Assembly: GCF_947495565.1 (NCBI RefSeq)
Contig: NZ_CANLZM010000015.1
Span: 1-64,000 of the forward strand
Origin: an uncultured Pontibacter sp.
Lineage (GTDB): Bacteria > Bacteroidota > Bacteroidia > Cytophagales > Hymenobacteraceae
DNA length: 64,000 nucleotides
Direction of reading: 5' to 3'
The notes beneath the pieces are model-generated. The model saw only the letters and a list, made by a program, of their open reading frames with translations. It was not told where the DNA came from and did no database searches. Below are positions 37,014 to 46,663 of this stretch, piece after piece. Numbering within the stretch: the first letter of the stretch is position 1; each line of letters starts with the position of its first letter. Both the position numbers and the translations under genes were made by a program.

Positions 37014-39707
37014 ATGAACAAAACTTTCTTCTTTGCCATGCTTTGCTGTTGCTTGTTTATAGCTGCAGTTACTGCCTATGCCCAGCAAAAGACTGATGCC
37101 AAGCTTATAACAGCCACCTATAAGAGCGAGCCGCTGAAGTCAGTTTTGCTCGACCTGCAGGAGAACCACGGGCTTAGGATATTTTACCAGGATGAGTGGC
37201 TGGATAGTGTGCAGGTAACGCAAACTTTTCGGCAAGAACCTCTGCCTCTTGTGCTGCACACGCTGCTTAGCAGCACACAGCTAACCGCTATACTATACGA
37301 CCCTGCCACCGTGGTGCTGGTGCCTCGGCTCAATTCGGATACAGCTGCGCCAGAAGGCATAGCATTAGCTGAAAACCTTAAGCCAAAAACCGGTGCAAAT
37401 CGCATGGTGACGCTAAGTGGCCACATCCGCGAAGCCAAAACCCAAGAGCCGGGCATAGGTGCCACGGTGCTGGTCGAGGAGCTGAAGAAAGGCGCCGTGT
37501 CAGACGAGAAAGGCTATTATACTATTACCGTTCCGGCAGGCACTTATACTTTAGAAGTACGGTCTGTGGGCATGGTAACAGATAAGCGGAAGCTAACCCT
37601 TGTGCAGAGCAGAATTGTGGATGTGGAGCTGTTTGAGGTATCTAACGAGCTGCGGGAGGTGGAGATATCGGCTGTGGCCCCTGATCAGAACGTATCTAGC
37701 CTGGAGATGGGCGTTGCCCGGCTAACTATAAAAGAAGTAAAATCGATACCTGCTTTCTTGGGTGAGGTGGATGTAGTGCGCAGCGTGCTGGCTATGCCAG
37801 GCGTGACAACAGTAGGAGAGGGTGCAACTGGCTTTAACGTACGTGGCGGCAGTATAGATCAGAACCTGGTGCTGCTGGACGAGGCGCCTTTGTTTAACTC
37901 ATCCCATTTATTCGGCTTCTTCTCTGTCTTCAACCCTGACATGGTGGAGGATGTAACGCTCTACCGTGGCGGCATTCCATCGCGGTACGGCGGGCGCGTA
38001 TCGTCTGTGCTGGATGTTAAGATGAAAGACGGCAATAAAAAAACACCTATCGTGAGCGGCGGTATTGGTTTGCTGTCCAGCAGGCTGATGGTGGAAGGCC
38101 CTATTGTAAAAGATAAAGCGTCTTTTATACTTGGCGGCAGGGGCGCGTACCCAGGTTTGCTGCTGCGGTACGTGCCCGATAAAGAGGTGCGCGACAGCGA
38201 TGGCTACTTTTACGATTTCAACGCGAAGGTAAGCTATGTGCTCAGCGAAAAGGATCAAGTGATGCTTTCTGGCTATGTGAGCCGCGATAGTTTCCGGTTT
38301 GGTGCCGATACCACTTATACCTGGGGTACTGCCACAGGCACTTTAAAATGGAGCCATACTTTCAGTAATAAACTATACTCCACGATTACCGGAGTTTTCG
38401 GAGACTATGCCTATGGCGTAAGTGCTGAAACGCTGCCCAATAACTTTACACTTGATTCTGACATCAAGTATAAACTCGTGAAAGCAGATTTCAATTACGA
38501 ACCCTCTGCGCAGCATAAGTTTACTGTAGGAGCCTCTTCCACCTTGTACGACTTTAACTCCGGCCAACTGAAGCCTGCCTCGGAGCAGTCAAGCCTGCTG
38601 CAAATTAGCATGCCGCAGGAGCGCTCTGTAGAAGCCGCCGTTTACCTCGATCATGAGTATGCCTTTAGCCCTAGAGTGTCGGTTAGCTATGGGTTGCGCT
38701 ATTCATCATACTTTAACTTGGGGCCGGGCAGTGTGTATGTTTACAGCGATGAGGTGCCAAAGCGGGAGACAAGCATAATAGATACACTGCATTTTGGCAG
38801 TGGTAAACCTATAAAGCAATACAACTATCTGGAGCCGCGGGCGTCTCTGCGTGTGGCGCTGGGGGAGAGCAGCTCGGTTAAAATCGGGTATAACCGCATG
38901 GTGCAGTATATCCACCTCATCTCCAACACCACGGCGGCCTCACCGGTAGATATCTGGAAGACCAGCAACCCTTACCTGAAGCCGCAAGTCGGCGACCAAC
39001 TAGCGCTCGGGTTCTTCAAAAACCTGCAGGATAATAGTATAGAGCTGTCGGCAGAAGGATATTACAAACAGCTGCACAACCTGGTAGAGTATAAAGATGG
39101 GGCACGGCTGCTGCTAAACAAAACGCTGGAAGCAGACCTGCTGCCGGGCGATGGCAAGGCTTACGGGCTGGAACTGATGGTGCGTCGTAAAGGGAAAAAA
39201 CTTACCGGCTGGGCCAGCTATACTTTCTCACGATCGCTGCGCCAGGTAAACGGTCCTTCGCCGGAGGAAAAGATCAACAACGGGAAATTCTTCCCATCTA
39301 ACTACGATAAGCCGCACGATTTTACCATGGTGCTGAACCAGCAGCTGAGCCGCCTGGTCAGCCTCTCTGCCAATTTTACCTACAGCACAGGCAGGCCTAT
39401 CACCTACCCGGAGTCAGTTGCTAATATAGGAGGCCTACTGATGGTGAACTACAGCGGCCGAAACCAGCACCGCATACCAGACTTCCACCGCCTGGATGTA
39501 GCCCTTACAATCGACGGCACCAACAAACGCAATGCAAACAAAATCAGCAGCTGGACTTTCTCCGTGTACAACCTGTACGGTCGCAAAAATCCATACTCGG
39601 TGTTTTTTAAACCAATCTACGGAGGCACCATACCACAAGCCTACAAGCTCTCAGTTATTGGCTCTGCAGTGCCAGCCATCACTTATAATTTTAAATTAAC
39701 AAAATAA
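37014..39707 (+). CDS. TonB-dependent receptor with STN-like and CarboxypepD-reg domains
   Basis: An 897-residue outer membrane receptor. Domains are a signal peptide (1-24), a secretin/TonB short N-terminal-like domain (about 28-105, LKSVLLDLQENHGLRIFY), and a carboxypeptidase regulatory-like domain (about 132-215, VTLSGHIREAKTQEPGIGATV). A plug follows (about 235-345, GEVDVVRSVLAMPGVTTVGEGATGFNVRGG and IPSRYGGRVSSVLDVKMKDG), then a 22-strand barrel. STN domains often talk to FecR/sigma pairs, but none is adjacent. The stop overlaps the DUF4249 ATG by one base, so the two are translationally coupled. The substrate is unknown. Confidence 0.93.
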   Translation: MNKTFFFAMLCCCLFIAAVTAYAQQKTDAKLITATYKSEPLKSVLLDLQENHGLRIFYQDEWLDSVQVTQTFRQEPLPLVLHTLLSSTQLTAILYDPATVVLVPRLNSDTAAPEGIALAENLKPKTGANRMVTLSGHIREAKTQEPGIGATVLVEELKKGAVSDEKGYYTITVPAGTYTLEVRSVGMVTDKRKLTLVQSRIVDVELFEVSNELREVEISAVAPDQNVSSLEMGVARLTIKEVKSIPAFLGEVDVVRSVLAMPGVTTVGEGATGFNVRGGSIDQNLVLLDEAPLFNSSHLFGFFSVFNPDMVEDVTLYRGGIPSRYGGRVSSVLDVKMKDGNKKTPIVSGGIGLLSSRLMVEGPIVKDKASFILGGRGAYPGLLLRYVPDKEVRDSDGYFYDFNAKVSYVLSEKDQVMLSGYVSRDSFRFGADTTYTWGTATGTLKWSHTFSNKLYSTITGVFGDYAYGVSAETLPNNFTLDSDIKYKLVKADFNYEPSAQHKFTVGASSTLYDFNSGQLKPASEQSSLLQISMPQERSVEAAVYLDHEYAFSPRVSVSYGLRYSSYFNLGPGSVYVYSDEVPKRETSIIDTLHFGSGKPIKQYNYLEPRASLRVALGESSSVKIGYNRMVQYIHLISNTTAASPVDIWKTSNPYLKPQVGDQLALGFFKNLQDNSIELSAEGYYKQLHNLVEYKDGARLLLNKTLEADLLPGDGKAYGLELMVRRKGKKLTGWASYTFSRSLRQVNGPSPEEKINNGKFFPSNYDKPHDFTMVLNQQLSRLVSLSANFTYSTGRPITYPESVANIGGLLMVNYSGRNQHRIPDFHRLDVALTIDGTNKRNANKISSWTFSVYNLYGRKNPYSVFFKPIYGGTIPQAYKLSVIGSAVPAITYNFKLTK

Positions 39708-40783
39708 TGCGGGAGAGAACAGGGTACACAAACTGGTTTTGGAGCCTGCTGCTGATTTTGCTGACGATGCAGGCATGCGTAGAACCCTTTGAGCTGGAAA
39801 CCGGCACTGAAAACAAGTTGCTGGTGGTGGATGGCATAATTACGGACCAGAACAGGCCTGACCAGAACAAAGTAACACTGTCGTGGACCGCCCCATTTAA
39901 CGGGGAAGACCGCACGGTGCTGACGCAGCCAGTTTATGGAGCCGTAGTGATGGTGCGGGATGCCCAGAACAACACTATGCAGCTGACCGAATCAGAGTAT
40001 GGCGTTTATGTTTTAAGTGAGCGTGAGTTTAAAGCGGAAGCCGGGAAAAGCTATACTTTGTACATCCGGTTGCCTGATGGGCGGGAGTATGAGTCAAGGC
40101 CAGAACTGCTGATGCCGGTGCCTGCTATCCAAAGTATAAACTACGAGTTTAAAGAGTTTATTAATGTAGTGAAGAACGCCGACGAAGCTCTGGTGGAAAA
40201 AAGAACGGTGGGTTTTGAGGTAAAAGTGCAGGTACAGGACCCGGAGGAGCAGGACAATTACTACCGCTGGGATACAGAGGGCGTGTTTGAGTACTTTTCA
40301 GCCATCGAGGAGACTGATTCAACGAAAAAACCGCTCCCATCCTTATGCTGGTCTAATATGGGTAGCATCAACACAAAAGCTGCAACAAGCGATGACCGCC
40401 TGGTAAGCGGCAGGCTCTTCGAACATGCAGTTGTGGTGGTGCCGGCCGATATACCAACCAAGTATCGCATAAAAATCCGTCAATATTCTATCAGCCCTGA
40501 TGCATTTGAATTCTGGCGCCTCTTTAACGAGCAGCAGTCCAGCGTAGGCAGTATCTTCGATCCGCCGCCGGCCCAGATAAAGGGCAACCTGTACAGCAAA
40601 ACAAACCCGGAAGAACAGGTGATCGGTTATTTCGGAGCCTCCTCCCTGACAGAAAGCTACATTGTTATACCGCGCTACCTCCATGCTCCTTTCCCGGGCA
40701 TACCCTATGAGGTGCCTCAGGGAGATTGCCGCTATATAGGCTTATACCCTAATGTTACCGATGTTAGACCTGAAGGTTTCTAA
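39707..40783 (+). CDS. DUF4249 lipoprotein partner of the TonB receptor
   Basis: A 358-residue lipoprotein with lipobox MQAC (Cys24). The DUF4249 pattern is clear: ENKLLVVDGIITDQNRPDQNKVTLSWTAPFN near the N-terminus, a beta-sandwich, QDPEEQDNYYRWDTEG, then VSGRLFEHAVVVVPADI and a Cys-containing C-terminal segment (PQGDCRYIGLYPN). These proteins are routinely encoded after STN/Plug TonB receptors and probably sit on the receptor at the surface, much like SusD relates to SusC. The start ATG overlaps the receptor stop. Confidence 0.92.
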   Translation: MRERTGYTNWFWSLLLILLTMQACVEPFELETGTENKLLVVDGIITDQNRPDQNKVTLSWTAPFNGEDRTVLTQPVYGAVVMVRDAQNNTMQLTESEYGVYVLSEREFKAEAGKSYTLYIRLPDGREYESRPELLMPVPAIQSINYEFKEFINVVKNADEALVEKRTVGFEVKVQVQDPEEQDNYYRWDTEGVFEYFSAIEETDSTKKPLPSLCWSNMGSINTKAATSDDRLVSGRLFEHAVVVVPADIPTKYRIKIRQYSISPDAFEFWRLFNEQQSSVGSIFDPPPAQIKGNLYSKTNPEEQVIGYFGASSLTESYIVIPRYLHAPFPGIPYEVPQGDCRYIGLYPNVTDVRPEGF

Positions 40784-40827
40784 GCCTGTTTGCTGCTAAT
40801 CGCTAATTCTGATTTTAGCTATACCTC

Positions 40828-42924
40828 ATGCCAACAACAAAACTACTGCTTATACTTTTACTTGCACCGCTGCTAAGCCTTCATGCGCTGGGGCAGCAAA
40901 CTACTACCCCCGCACCAAGTGCGGAGCAGGTGCAAATGCTGCTATCCGATGAGCAGGTGCGGCTGGTGCACAGCCAGCCATACTATGCGGCAGGCGAGCG
41001 GCTTTGGTATAAAGCTTTCCTGAGTAAAAGTTCCACAGTGCCTCCCAGTAAGACGCTGTATGTAGAGTTGCTAGATATAAAAGGCGAGCTAATTGTGCGG
41101 CAGCGCCTGATCCTGGAAGAAGGTATGGCATACGGCGATATACAACTCCCCTACGGTTTGCCTACTGGCCAATATACTTTGCTGGCAACAACCAACTGGA
41201 TGAGGAACTTCAGCAGCAAGCAGCAACACCGCGAAAATCTGTTGATCCTGAACGCAGAAGAAGTGGTGGCATTGCGCGGCAAGTCGCCTGTAGAGGCTAG
41301 TCAGCAACTAACGGTGCGCTTCTTCCCGGAGTCGAATAGCATGTTGGAGGTCGTAAAAACTATAGTAGCGGCAGTGGTGACTAATGCTGCCGGTGTGGGT
41401 GTAGTAGCGAAAGGAGAGGTAAAAGATTCTGGCGGAGAAACAGTCGCTTCTTTTCAGACAGATGACTCGGGAGTGGGAGTGTTTCAGATTGTGGCAGCCC
41501 CGCTCCTAAAGTATGAGGCAATGGTGGAGGCCAAAGGCTATCAGACGCAAAGTATACCTCTGCCAGAGGCAAAGCAGCAAGGGCTGGCGCTGGCGGTAGA
41601 GGAGCAAACCGAAGATGGGCTGAAAGTGAAAGTGCATGGCACGGCTGCATGGGTTTATACTTTGCTGGCAGAATCGGGAGGCAATGTATACTTCTCTCAT
41701 CGGGCAACTGCTGGCGGTACGGTGACTATTCCGTGGCAGGATAGCAGCAAGAATGCCGTTAGGCTGCTGTTGCTTAACCCAGGAGGCATGGCAGAGGCAG
41801 AGCTAATGGTGGTGCGGCAGCAGAGAGAGGCAAGCGTTAAGGTAAGCACAGACAAGCCACAGTACAGCCCCCGGCAAAAGGTATCGGTTACGCTGCAGAG
41901 TGCAAACGCAGAGGGGCGCCCAACGGCCGCTAACATAGCTGTCGCTGTAACAGGCATGCAAAAGCATTTTCAGCTGCCTCTGGCAAAAAGTAAATCAAGC
42001 AACGTTAAAGAGCAAGCGGCACCGGTACATGGTGCCGACAAAGAACTATGGAATAGCCTTATCCAGGGCAAAGCAGAAGCTAAGTATGAGTTGGAGCCGC
42101 TCGTAGATGTTTTTTCGCGTGCAGGTGTAGCCGAACCGTTTATCAGCAGCAGCTACAGCACTCGTACCGATACTGGTTTTGTGCAGGCCCTGCCTGAAAA
42201 CGCAGTGAACTATGCGCTGCAGCATTACCACAGAACAAGGATAAATGATGCGTACAACCTTACAGAAGCACACGCGATTGCCCCTATTGCCAAGCTGCCA
42301 GCCGATAAGGTGTTTAAACTAGATGAGTACGTGGCGTTCAAAAGTATGGATGAGGCTATCAGAGAGGCAACCACCAATCTGAGGCTGAGCAGAAAGAAAG
42401 GGCGTTACGTTATGCGCCTGTTATACGTGAGGCCTGGAGTTAAAAGAATGCTGAAGAATGAACCTGTTTACCTGATAGATGGAGTAGTGGTAAACGGAAT
42501 GGAAGAAATTCTAAATTTAAACCTGGATGATATTGCCACTTTTGAGTTAACATGGATGGAGGAAAAGCTGTATGCCGCCAACTTAGGGCATATGGCAGAA
42601 AACGGGGGCTTGTTTGCTGTATACACCAAAAGCGGAGAAGTAAGAGAGAAACTTAAAAGCAAGGGTTATCGCACAATGTATGAGCAGTATAACCGTCCTG
42701 GTATATTCATGGCCTCTGCTAATACCGCCACTGGCGCTACTCCTGATTTCAAGCAACTTGTATTTTGGGAGCCACAACTTGAGCTTGCAAAAGATGGGAG
42801 CGCCTCTTTTTCATTTTTTACTTCTGATGAGACAGGTGTTTTCACAATCAGGGTGGAAGGGCAGACAGCTGAAGGAATACCTATCAGTGGTGAAGCACAG
42901 TACGAGGTAAGGCTGCTAAAGTAA
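40828..42924 (+). CDS. MG2-like surface protein with TonB plug-like end
   Basis: A 698-residue secreted protein with a signal peptide (cleavage after about LGQ, residue 23). It begins with an alpha-2-macroglobulin MG2-like domain (LVHSQPYYAAGERLWYKAFL, TLYVELLDIKGELIVRQRL, YGLPTGQYTLLATTNWMRN). Further Ig-like beta domains follow, including KVSTDKPQYSPRQKVSVTL at about 345. Near 545-615 is a plug-like stretch (YLIDGVVVNGMEEILNLN, IATFELT, FAVYTKSG), and the end is a CUB/MG-like domain. Such proteins accompany TonB receptor operons in Bacteroidetes. It lies 44 bases after DUF4249 and is likely the third member of that operon. Confidence 0.85.
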   Translation: MPTTKLLLILLLAPLLSLHALGQQTTTPAPSAEQVQMLLSDEQVRLVHSQPYYAAGERLWYKAFLSKSSTVPPSKTLYVELLDIKGELIVRQRLILEEGMAYGDIQLPYGLPTGQYTLLATTNWMRNFSSKQQHRENLLILNAEEVVALRGKSPVEASQQLTVRFFPESNSMLEVVKTIVAAVVTNAAGVGVVAKGEVKDSGGETVASFQTDDSGVGVFQIVAAPLLKYEAMVEAKGYQTQSIPLPEAKQQGLALAVEEQTEDGLKVKVHGTAAWVYTLLAESGGNVYFSHRATAGGTVTIPWQDSSKNAVRLLLLNPGGMAEAELMVVRQQREASVKVSTDKPQYSPRQKVSVTLQSANAEGRPTAANIAVAVTGMQKHFQLPLAKSKSSNVKEQAAPVHGADKELWNSLIQGKAEAKYELEPLVDVFSRAGVAEPFISSSYSTRTDTGFVQALPENAVNYALQHYHRTRINDAYNLTEAHAIAPIAKLPADKVFKLDEYVAFKSMDEAIREATTNLRLSRKKGRYVMRLLYVRPGVKRMLKNEPVYLIDGVVVNGMEEILNLNLDDIATFELTWMEEKLYAANLGHMAENGGLFAVYTKSGEVREKLKSKGYRTMYEQYNRPGIFMASANTATGATPDFKQLVFWEPQLELAKDGSASFSFFTSDETGVFTIRVEGQTAEGIPISGEAQYEVRLLK

Positions 42925-42969
42925 ACCGTATGCTGCCTCATCAGCAGGAAAAAACGTTACCGAATCTAA

Positions 42970-43009
42970 AACAAAGATGCCCGCTGCGTATGCAGCGGGC
43001 ATCTTTGTT
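42970..43009. terminator. Bidirectional terminator
   Basis: An 18-bp perfect stem, aacaaagatgcccgctgc (42970-42987) and gcagcgggcatctttgtt (42992-43009), around gtat, between convergent genes. Confidence 0.93.
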
Positions 43010-43027
43010 AGTATAAAGCAGCTCCAG

Positions 43028-43891
43028 TTAAAAGTTTGGAGACAGCAGGTATTTGCTATAGAAATCGTCGATGATTTTAACGGCCTCCGTAGGGTCGTCT
43101 ACGATGTGCACCAGGTCAAGGTCTTCTGCGCTGATGTTGGTTTCCATGTTCAGCATCACGTCCTCAATCCACCTAAACAGGCCTTCCCAGTAAGAGCGTC
43201 CTACCAGCACAATCGGGAATGCACCGATTTTCTTCGTCTGAATCAGCGTAATCGCCTCAAACAACTCATCCAGCGTGCCGAAGCCTCCTGGCATTACCAC
43301 AAAACCCTGCGCATACTTCACAAACATCACTTTGCGCACAAAGAAGTAGTCGAAGTTGATAAGCTTGTCAGAGTCGATGTAGATGTTGTTGAACTGCTCG
43401 AACGGCAGCTGAATGTTTAGGCCAACAGATTTACCGCCCTCAGAGTGAGCGCCTTTGTTGCCGGCCTCCATAATGCCTGGGCCACCGCCCGTAATTACAC
43501 CGTAGCCGTGGCGCACCAACTTGGCGGCAATCTCCTCGGCCATAATGTAGTATTTGTTGTCAGACTTTGTGCGGGCCGAGCCGAAAACAGATACGCAAGG
43601 GCCTATTTTACCCAGCTTCTCAAAGCCATCCACAAACTCAGCCATTACTTTAAATATCTGCCAGGAGTCTGCTATCTTAATTTCATTCCAGTCTTTGTCT
43701 ACAAAGGCTTGGCGTATTTTTTTATCCTCTTCAGAGGCTGGGGCGGCAGTAGATTGGCCGCTCTCGCGCAGGTCTGTTACCGACCTGGCTTTGTTCTCGT
43801 TTACATCCGGTTTAAGAATGGTCTGGCCGCTACCTGAGTGCAGCGACTCATCGTTCAGCTTTGTTTTGCTCGTCTTTCTAAGCTTTGTCAT
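43028..43891 (-). CDS. LOG-family protein (TIGR00730 Rossmann fold)
   Basis: A 287-residue cytosolic protein of the cytokinin-activating LOG / lysine-decarboxylase-like family. Known members hydrolyse nucleoside 5'-monophosphates to base plus ribose phosphate. The signatures are GGGPGIMEAGNKGAHSEGG and PGGFGTLDELFEAITLIQ (PGGxGTxxE). About 85 extra N-terminal residues, mostly charged and disordered (KTSKTKLNDESLHSGSGQT...), precede the fold. The substrate in bacteria is mostly undefined. Confidence 0.92.
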   Translation of the reverse strand: MTKLRKTSKTKLNDESLHSGSGQTILKPDVNENKARSVTDLRESGQSTAAPASEEDKKIRQAFVDKDWNEIKIADSWQIFKVMAEFVDGFEKLGKIGPCVSVFGSARTKSDNKYYIMAEEIAAKLVRHGYGVITGGGPGIMEAGNKGAHSEGGKSVGLNIQLPFEQFNNIYIDSDKLINFDYFFVRKVMFVKYAQGFVVMPGGFGTLDELFEAITLIQTKKIGAFPIVLVGRSYWEGLFRWIEDVMLNMETNISAEDLDLVHIVDDPTEAVKIIDDFYSKYLLSPNF

Positions 43892-44040
43892 AATTCTTTC
43901 TCGTCATCTTCAGCGGAGGCTATTGCCTCCTGTGCCTGGTAAATCACCGGCACGCGTCATCACATATTTAAAAATCAGGTTTTGCCATGCGGTTCTTGTG
44001 AGGGGGCAGAAACCAGCGGGCCAAACGTATAAATGTATCT

Positions 44041-45288
44041 TTATTTTGATCGGATTGCAATAACAGGATCTAAGTTAGAGGCCAGCACAGCAGGAATTAT
44101 ACCCGACAGCATGCCGATAACGGCCGATACGCCAAGCCCAAGTATAATGTTGCTCACCGACAGCGTTACCTCCATCATGTCTTGCGGAATAAGCGTGAGC
44201 AGGAACACCAGCAGAATACCGATTCCGCCGCCCAGCAGGCTCAGAAACACAGACTCGAACAGGAACTGGAAAAGTATAAAATAGTTTTTAGCACCCAGCG
44301 ATTTTTGTATACCGATGATGTTGGTGCGCTCCTTAACCGAAACAAACATGATATTGGCAATTCCGAAACCGCCTACAAGTATGGCAAAGCCGCCGATAAC
44401 CCATCCGGCCAAACCTATCACCTGAAAAAAGCCTCCTATAGCTTCCTGAATCATTTCAGGTCGGTTCATGGCAAAGCTGTCTTCGTCTCGTGGGCGCAGG
44501 CCGCGTATGTTTCGCATCAGGCCGCGTGTTTCGTACTCCAGCTCCAGCAGCCCCGGGTCATCGTCGCGGCCTTTTAGCGCGATGGTAGAGCCCATGCCGT
44601 TCGGGCCAACATCATACATTTTAGAAAAGGTAGTGTAGGGGATCATGCCCATCTGATCCATATTTGGCATCCCGAACATGTTTTCGCCCTGCTTCTCGAT
44701 TACGCCTACCACTGTAAACTTATGTCCGGCTACCTTTAGTGTTTGCCCGATAGAGCTGCCGTAAGGAAAGAGAGTGGTGGCTACCTCGTCGCCTAGTACA
44801 ATTACGTTTCTGGCTGCATCGGCCTCCTGCGGCGTAAAGTAGCGGCCATCTATAATCGGCACCTCGCTCACTTTAGGATAGTCGTAAGAAACGCCCATCA
44901 GGTCGCCGTTAGAGTAGCTGTTATTGCTTTGCTTAAATGTGTTGCCGCCCTTGCTAGCGAATATCGCCACACCGTTGCTGTTGGTAATGTAGCGTTCCAG
45001 GTGCCTGAACTCACGCTCTGTGGGCTCCGGTCGCTGAAAGTACTTCCACCACGGATAGCTGCCGCCCGTGGACCAGGGCCACTTTTGTACATAGATTACC
45101 TTATCACCGATAAAGCTCATGCTGTCGCGCACGTTCCGCTCCAGGGAGTCTACCAGCGTAAACACCGAGATAATGGCGAAGATACCGATGGTTACACCCA
45201 GCAACGACAGGATGGTGCGCAGAAGGTTGGCACGCAACGCCTGCCACGCAAAGCGAAAACTTTCTGCTATCAGGCGGAGGTAGATCAT
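44041..45288 (-). CDS. MacB/FtsX-type ABC transporter permease
   Basis: A 415-residue permease starting at MIYLRLIAESFRFAWQALRANLLRTILS (45288; an ATG 11 codons upstream is less likely). It has one N-terminal helix (about 21-45), a large periplasmic MacB_PCD-type domain (about 50-265) and three C-terminal helices in the FtsX domain (MFVSVKERTNIIGIQKSLGAKNYFILFQFLFES). This is the MacB-like mechanotransmission layout. No cognate ATPase or membrane fusion protein is adjacent in the window, so the partner must be elsewhere. Confidence 0.92.
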   Translation of the reverse strand: MIYLRLIAESFRFAWQALRANLLRTILSLLGVTIGIFAIISVFTLVDSLERNVRDSMSFIGDKVIYVQKWPWSTGGSYPWWKYFQRPEPTEREFRHLERYITNSNGVAIFASKGGNTFKQSNNSYSNGDLMGVSYDYPKVSEVPIIDGRYFTPQEADAARNVIVLGDEVATTLFPYGSSIGQTLKVAGHKFTVVGVIEKQGENMFGMPNMDQMGMIPYTTFSKMYDVGPNGMGSTIALKGRDDDPGLLELEYETRGLMRNIRGLRPRDEDSFAMNRPEMIQEAIGGFFQVIGLAGWVIGGFAILVGGFGIANIMFVSVKERTNIIGIQKSLGAKNYFILFQFLFESVFLSLLGGGIGILLVFLLTLIPQDMMEVTLSVSNIILGLGVSAVIGMLSGIIPAVLASNLDPVIAIRSK

Positions 45289-45487
45289 AATTTTCTTCTT
45301 GTGTAGGTGAAACAGTAGCAAGTAATTTTCTTAAAAGTAAGAATAATTCGGGCAAACTGAGTAAATTTGCGGCTTGATTTTTTGTTTTTTAGTAGGCGGT
45401 TATTATGAACCCCAGCGGGAGTTTCTGCTGTTGTTTAACCAGAAATGCCTTACACGTATAAGAACCAAATACCGTAATATTTGATAT

Positions 45488-46534
45488 ATGAAATTATCTG
45501 AATTTAAATTCGAGCTTCCTGAAAGCTACCTTGCCACTCACCCAACCGAAAACCGCGATGAATCCCGTATGATGGTGCTGCACCGCGATTCCGGTAAAAT
45601 CGAACACCGCGTTTTTAAAGACATCCTGGAGTATTTTGACGAAGGCGATGTGATGGTAGTGAACGATACCAAAGTGTTCCCGGCACGCCTGTATGGCAAC
45701 AAGGAGAAGACAGGGGCTAAGATTGAAGTTTTCCTTCTGCGCGAGCTGAACAAAGAAATTCACCTGTGGGATGTGCTGGTAGACCCTGCCCGTAAAATCC
45801 GTGTGGGTAACAAGCTATACTTCGGAGACAGCGACCTGGTAGCCGAGGTAATCGATAACACCACATCCCGTGGCCGTACGATCAAGTTTTTGTTTGATGG
45901 CCCGGACGAGGAGTTCTACAAAACCATTAACGACCTGGGCGAAACGCCGCTTCCGAAGTACATCAAGCGTGAGGCTGAGCCAGAGGACCGTGAGCGTTAC
46001 CAGACAGTGTACGCCAAAAACGTAGGTGCTGTGGCTGCCCCAACGGCAGGCTTGCACTTTACAAAAGAGGTGATGAAGCGCCTGGAGATTAAAGGCGTGG
46101 ACGTAGAGCCGGTTACGCTGCACGTAGGCTTAGGCACTTTCCGTCCGGTGGATGTGGAAGATCTGACCAAGCACAAAATGGACTCTGAGAACTTTAAGGT
46201 GCCAGCCGAAACCGCTGAGCGCGTAAACAAGGCACTGGACAGCAAGAAGCGCGTGTGTGCCATTGGTACTACCACCATGCGTGCCCTGGAGTCATCGGTA
46301 TCGGCCAATAGCCGCTTGAAAGCTAATGAAGGCTGGACAGACCGTTTCATCTTCCCTCCGTACGATTTTAAAATCGCAAATAGCCTGCTTACCAACTTCC
46401 ACATGCCGGAAAGCACACTGCTGATGATGGCTGCCGCTTTTGGTGGGTATGATTTAGTGATGAAAGCTTACGAAGAGGCCGTTAAAGAAAATTACCGCTT
46501 CTTCAGCTACGGCGACGTAATGCTGATCCTGTAA
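45488..46534 (+). CDS. queA: tRNA preQ1(34) S-adenosylmethionine ribosyltransferase-isomerase
   Basis: QueA adds and isomerises the ribosyl group of S-adenosylmethionine onto preQ1 at wobble position 34, giving epoxyqueuosine. The 348 residues match the family throughout: [84 protein letters not shown] and [28 protein letters not shown]. The length is normal and the core is complete. Other queuosine genes are not in the window. It shares a divergent spacer with the permease and is followed by a terminator. Confidence 0.98.
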   Translation: MKLSEFKFELPESYLATHPTENRDESRMMVLHRDSGKIEHRVFKDILEYFDEGDVMVVNDTKVFPARLYGNKEKTGAKIEVFLLRELNKEIHLWDVLVDPARKIRVGNKLYFGDSDLVAEVIDNTTSRGRTIKFLFDGPDEEFYKTINDLGETPLPKYIKREAEPEDRERYQTVYAKNVGAVAAPTAGLHFTKEVMKRLEIKGVDVEPVTLHVGLGTFRPVDVEDLTKHKMDSENFKVPAETAERVNKALDSKKRVCAIGTTTMRALESSVSANSRLKANEGWTDRFIFPPYDFKIANSLLTNFHMPESTLLMMAAAFGGYDLVMKAYEEAVKENYRFFSYGDVMLIL

Positions 46535-46557
46535 GTATAAAGTATAATTAGAAGTAT

Positions 46558-46590
46558 AAAAGCCCTGGCCCAACAAGCCGGGGCTTTTGC
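46558..46590 (+). terminator. Terminator after queA
   Basis: aaaagccctggc (46558-46569) and gccggggctttt (46577-46588) pair with one G-U. AGTATAA motifs (46532, 46541, 46553) lie directly before the stem. Confidence 0.83.
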
Positions 46591-46627
46591 TTCTTGATAC
46601 ATTTCAAAATATTGCGTCTCTACGCTG

Positions 46628-46659
46628 TATTGCCACAACTCCTAAACTTTCTAACTTTG
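46628..46659 (+). promoter_or_regulatory. Promoter for ispD, placed for a leaderless or near-leaderless mRNA
   Basis: TATTG (46628-46632) and TAACTTTG (46652-46659) are separated by 19 bases. The -7 element ends 4 bases before the ATG at 46664, so transcription would begin at about the start codon. Confidence 0.5.
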
Positions 46660-46663
46660 CCCC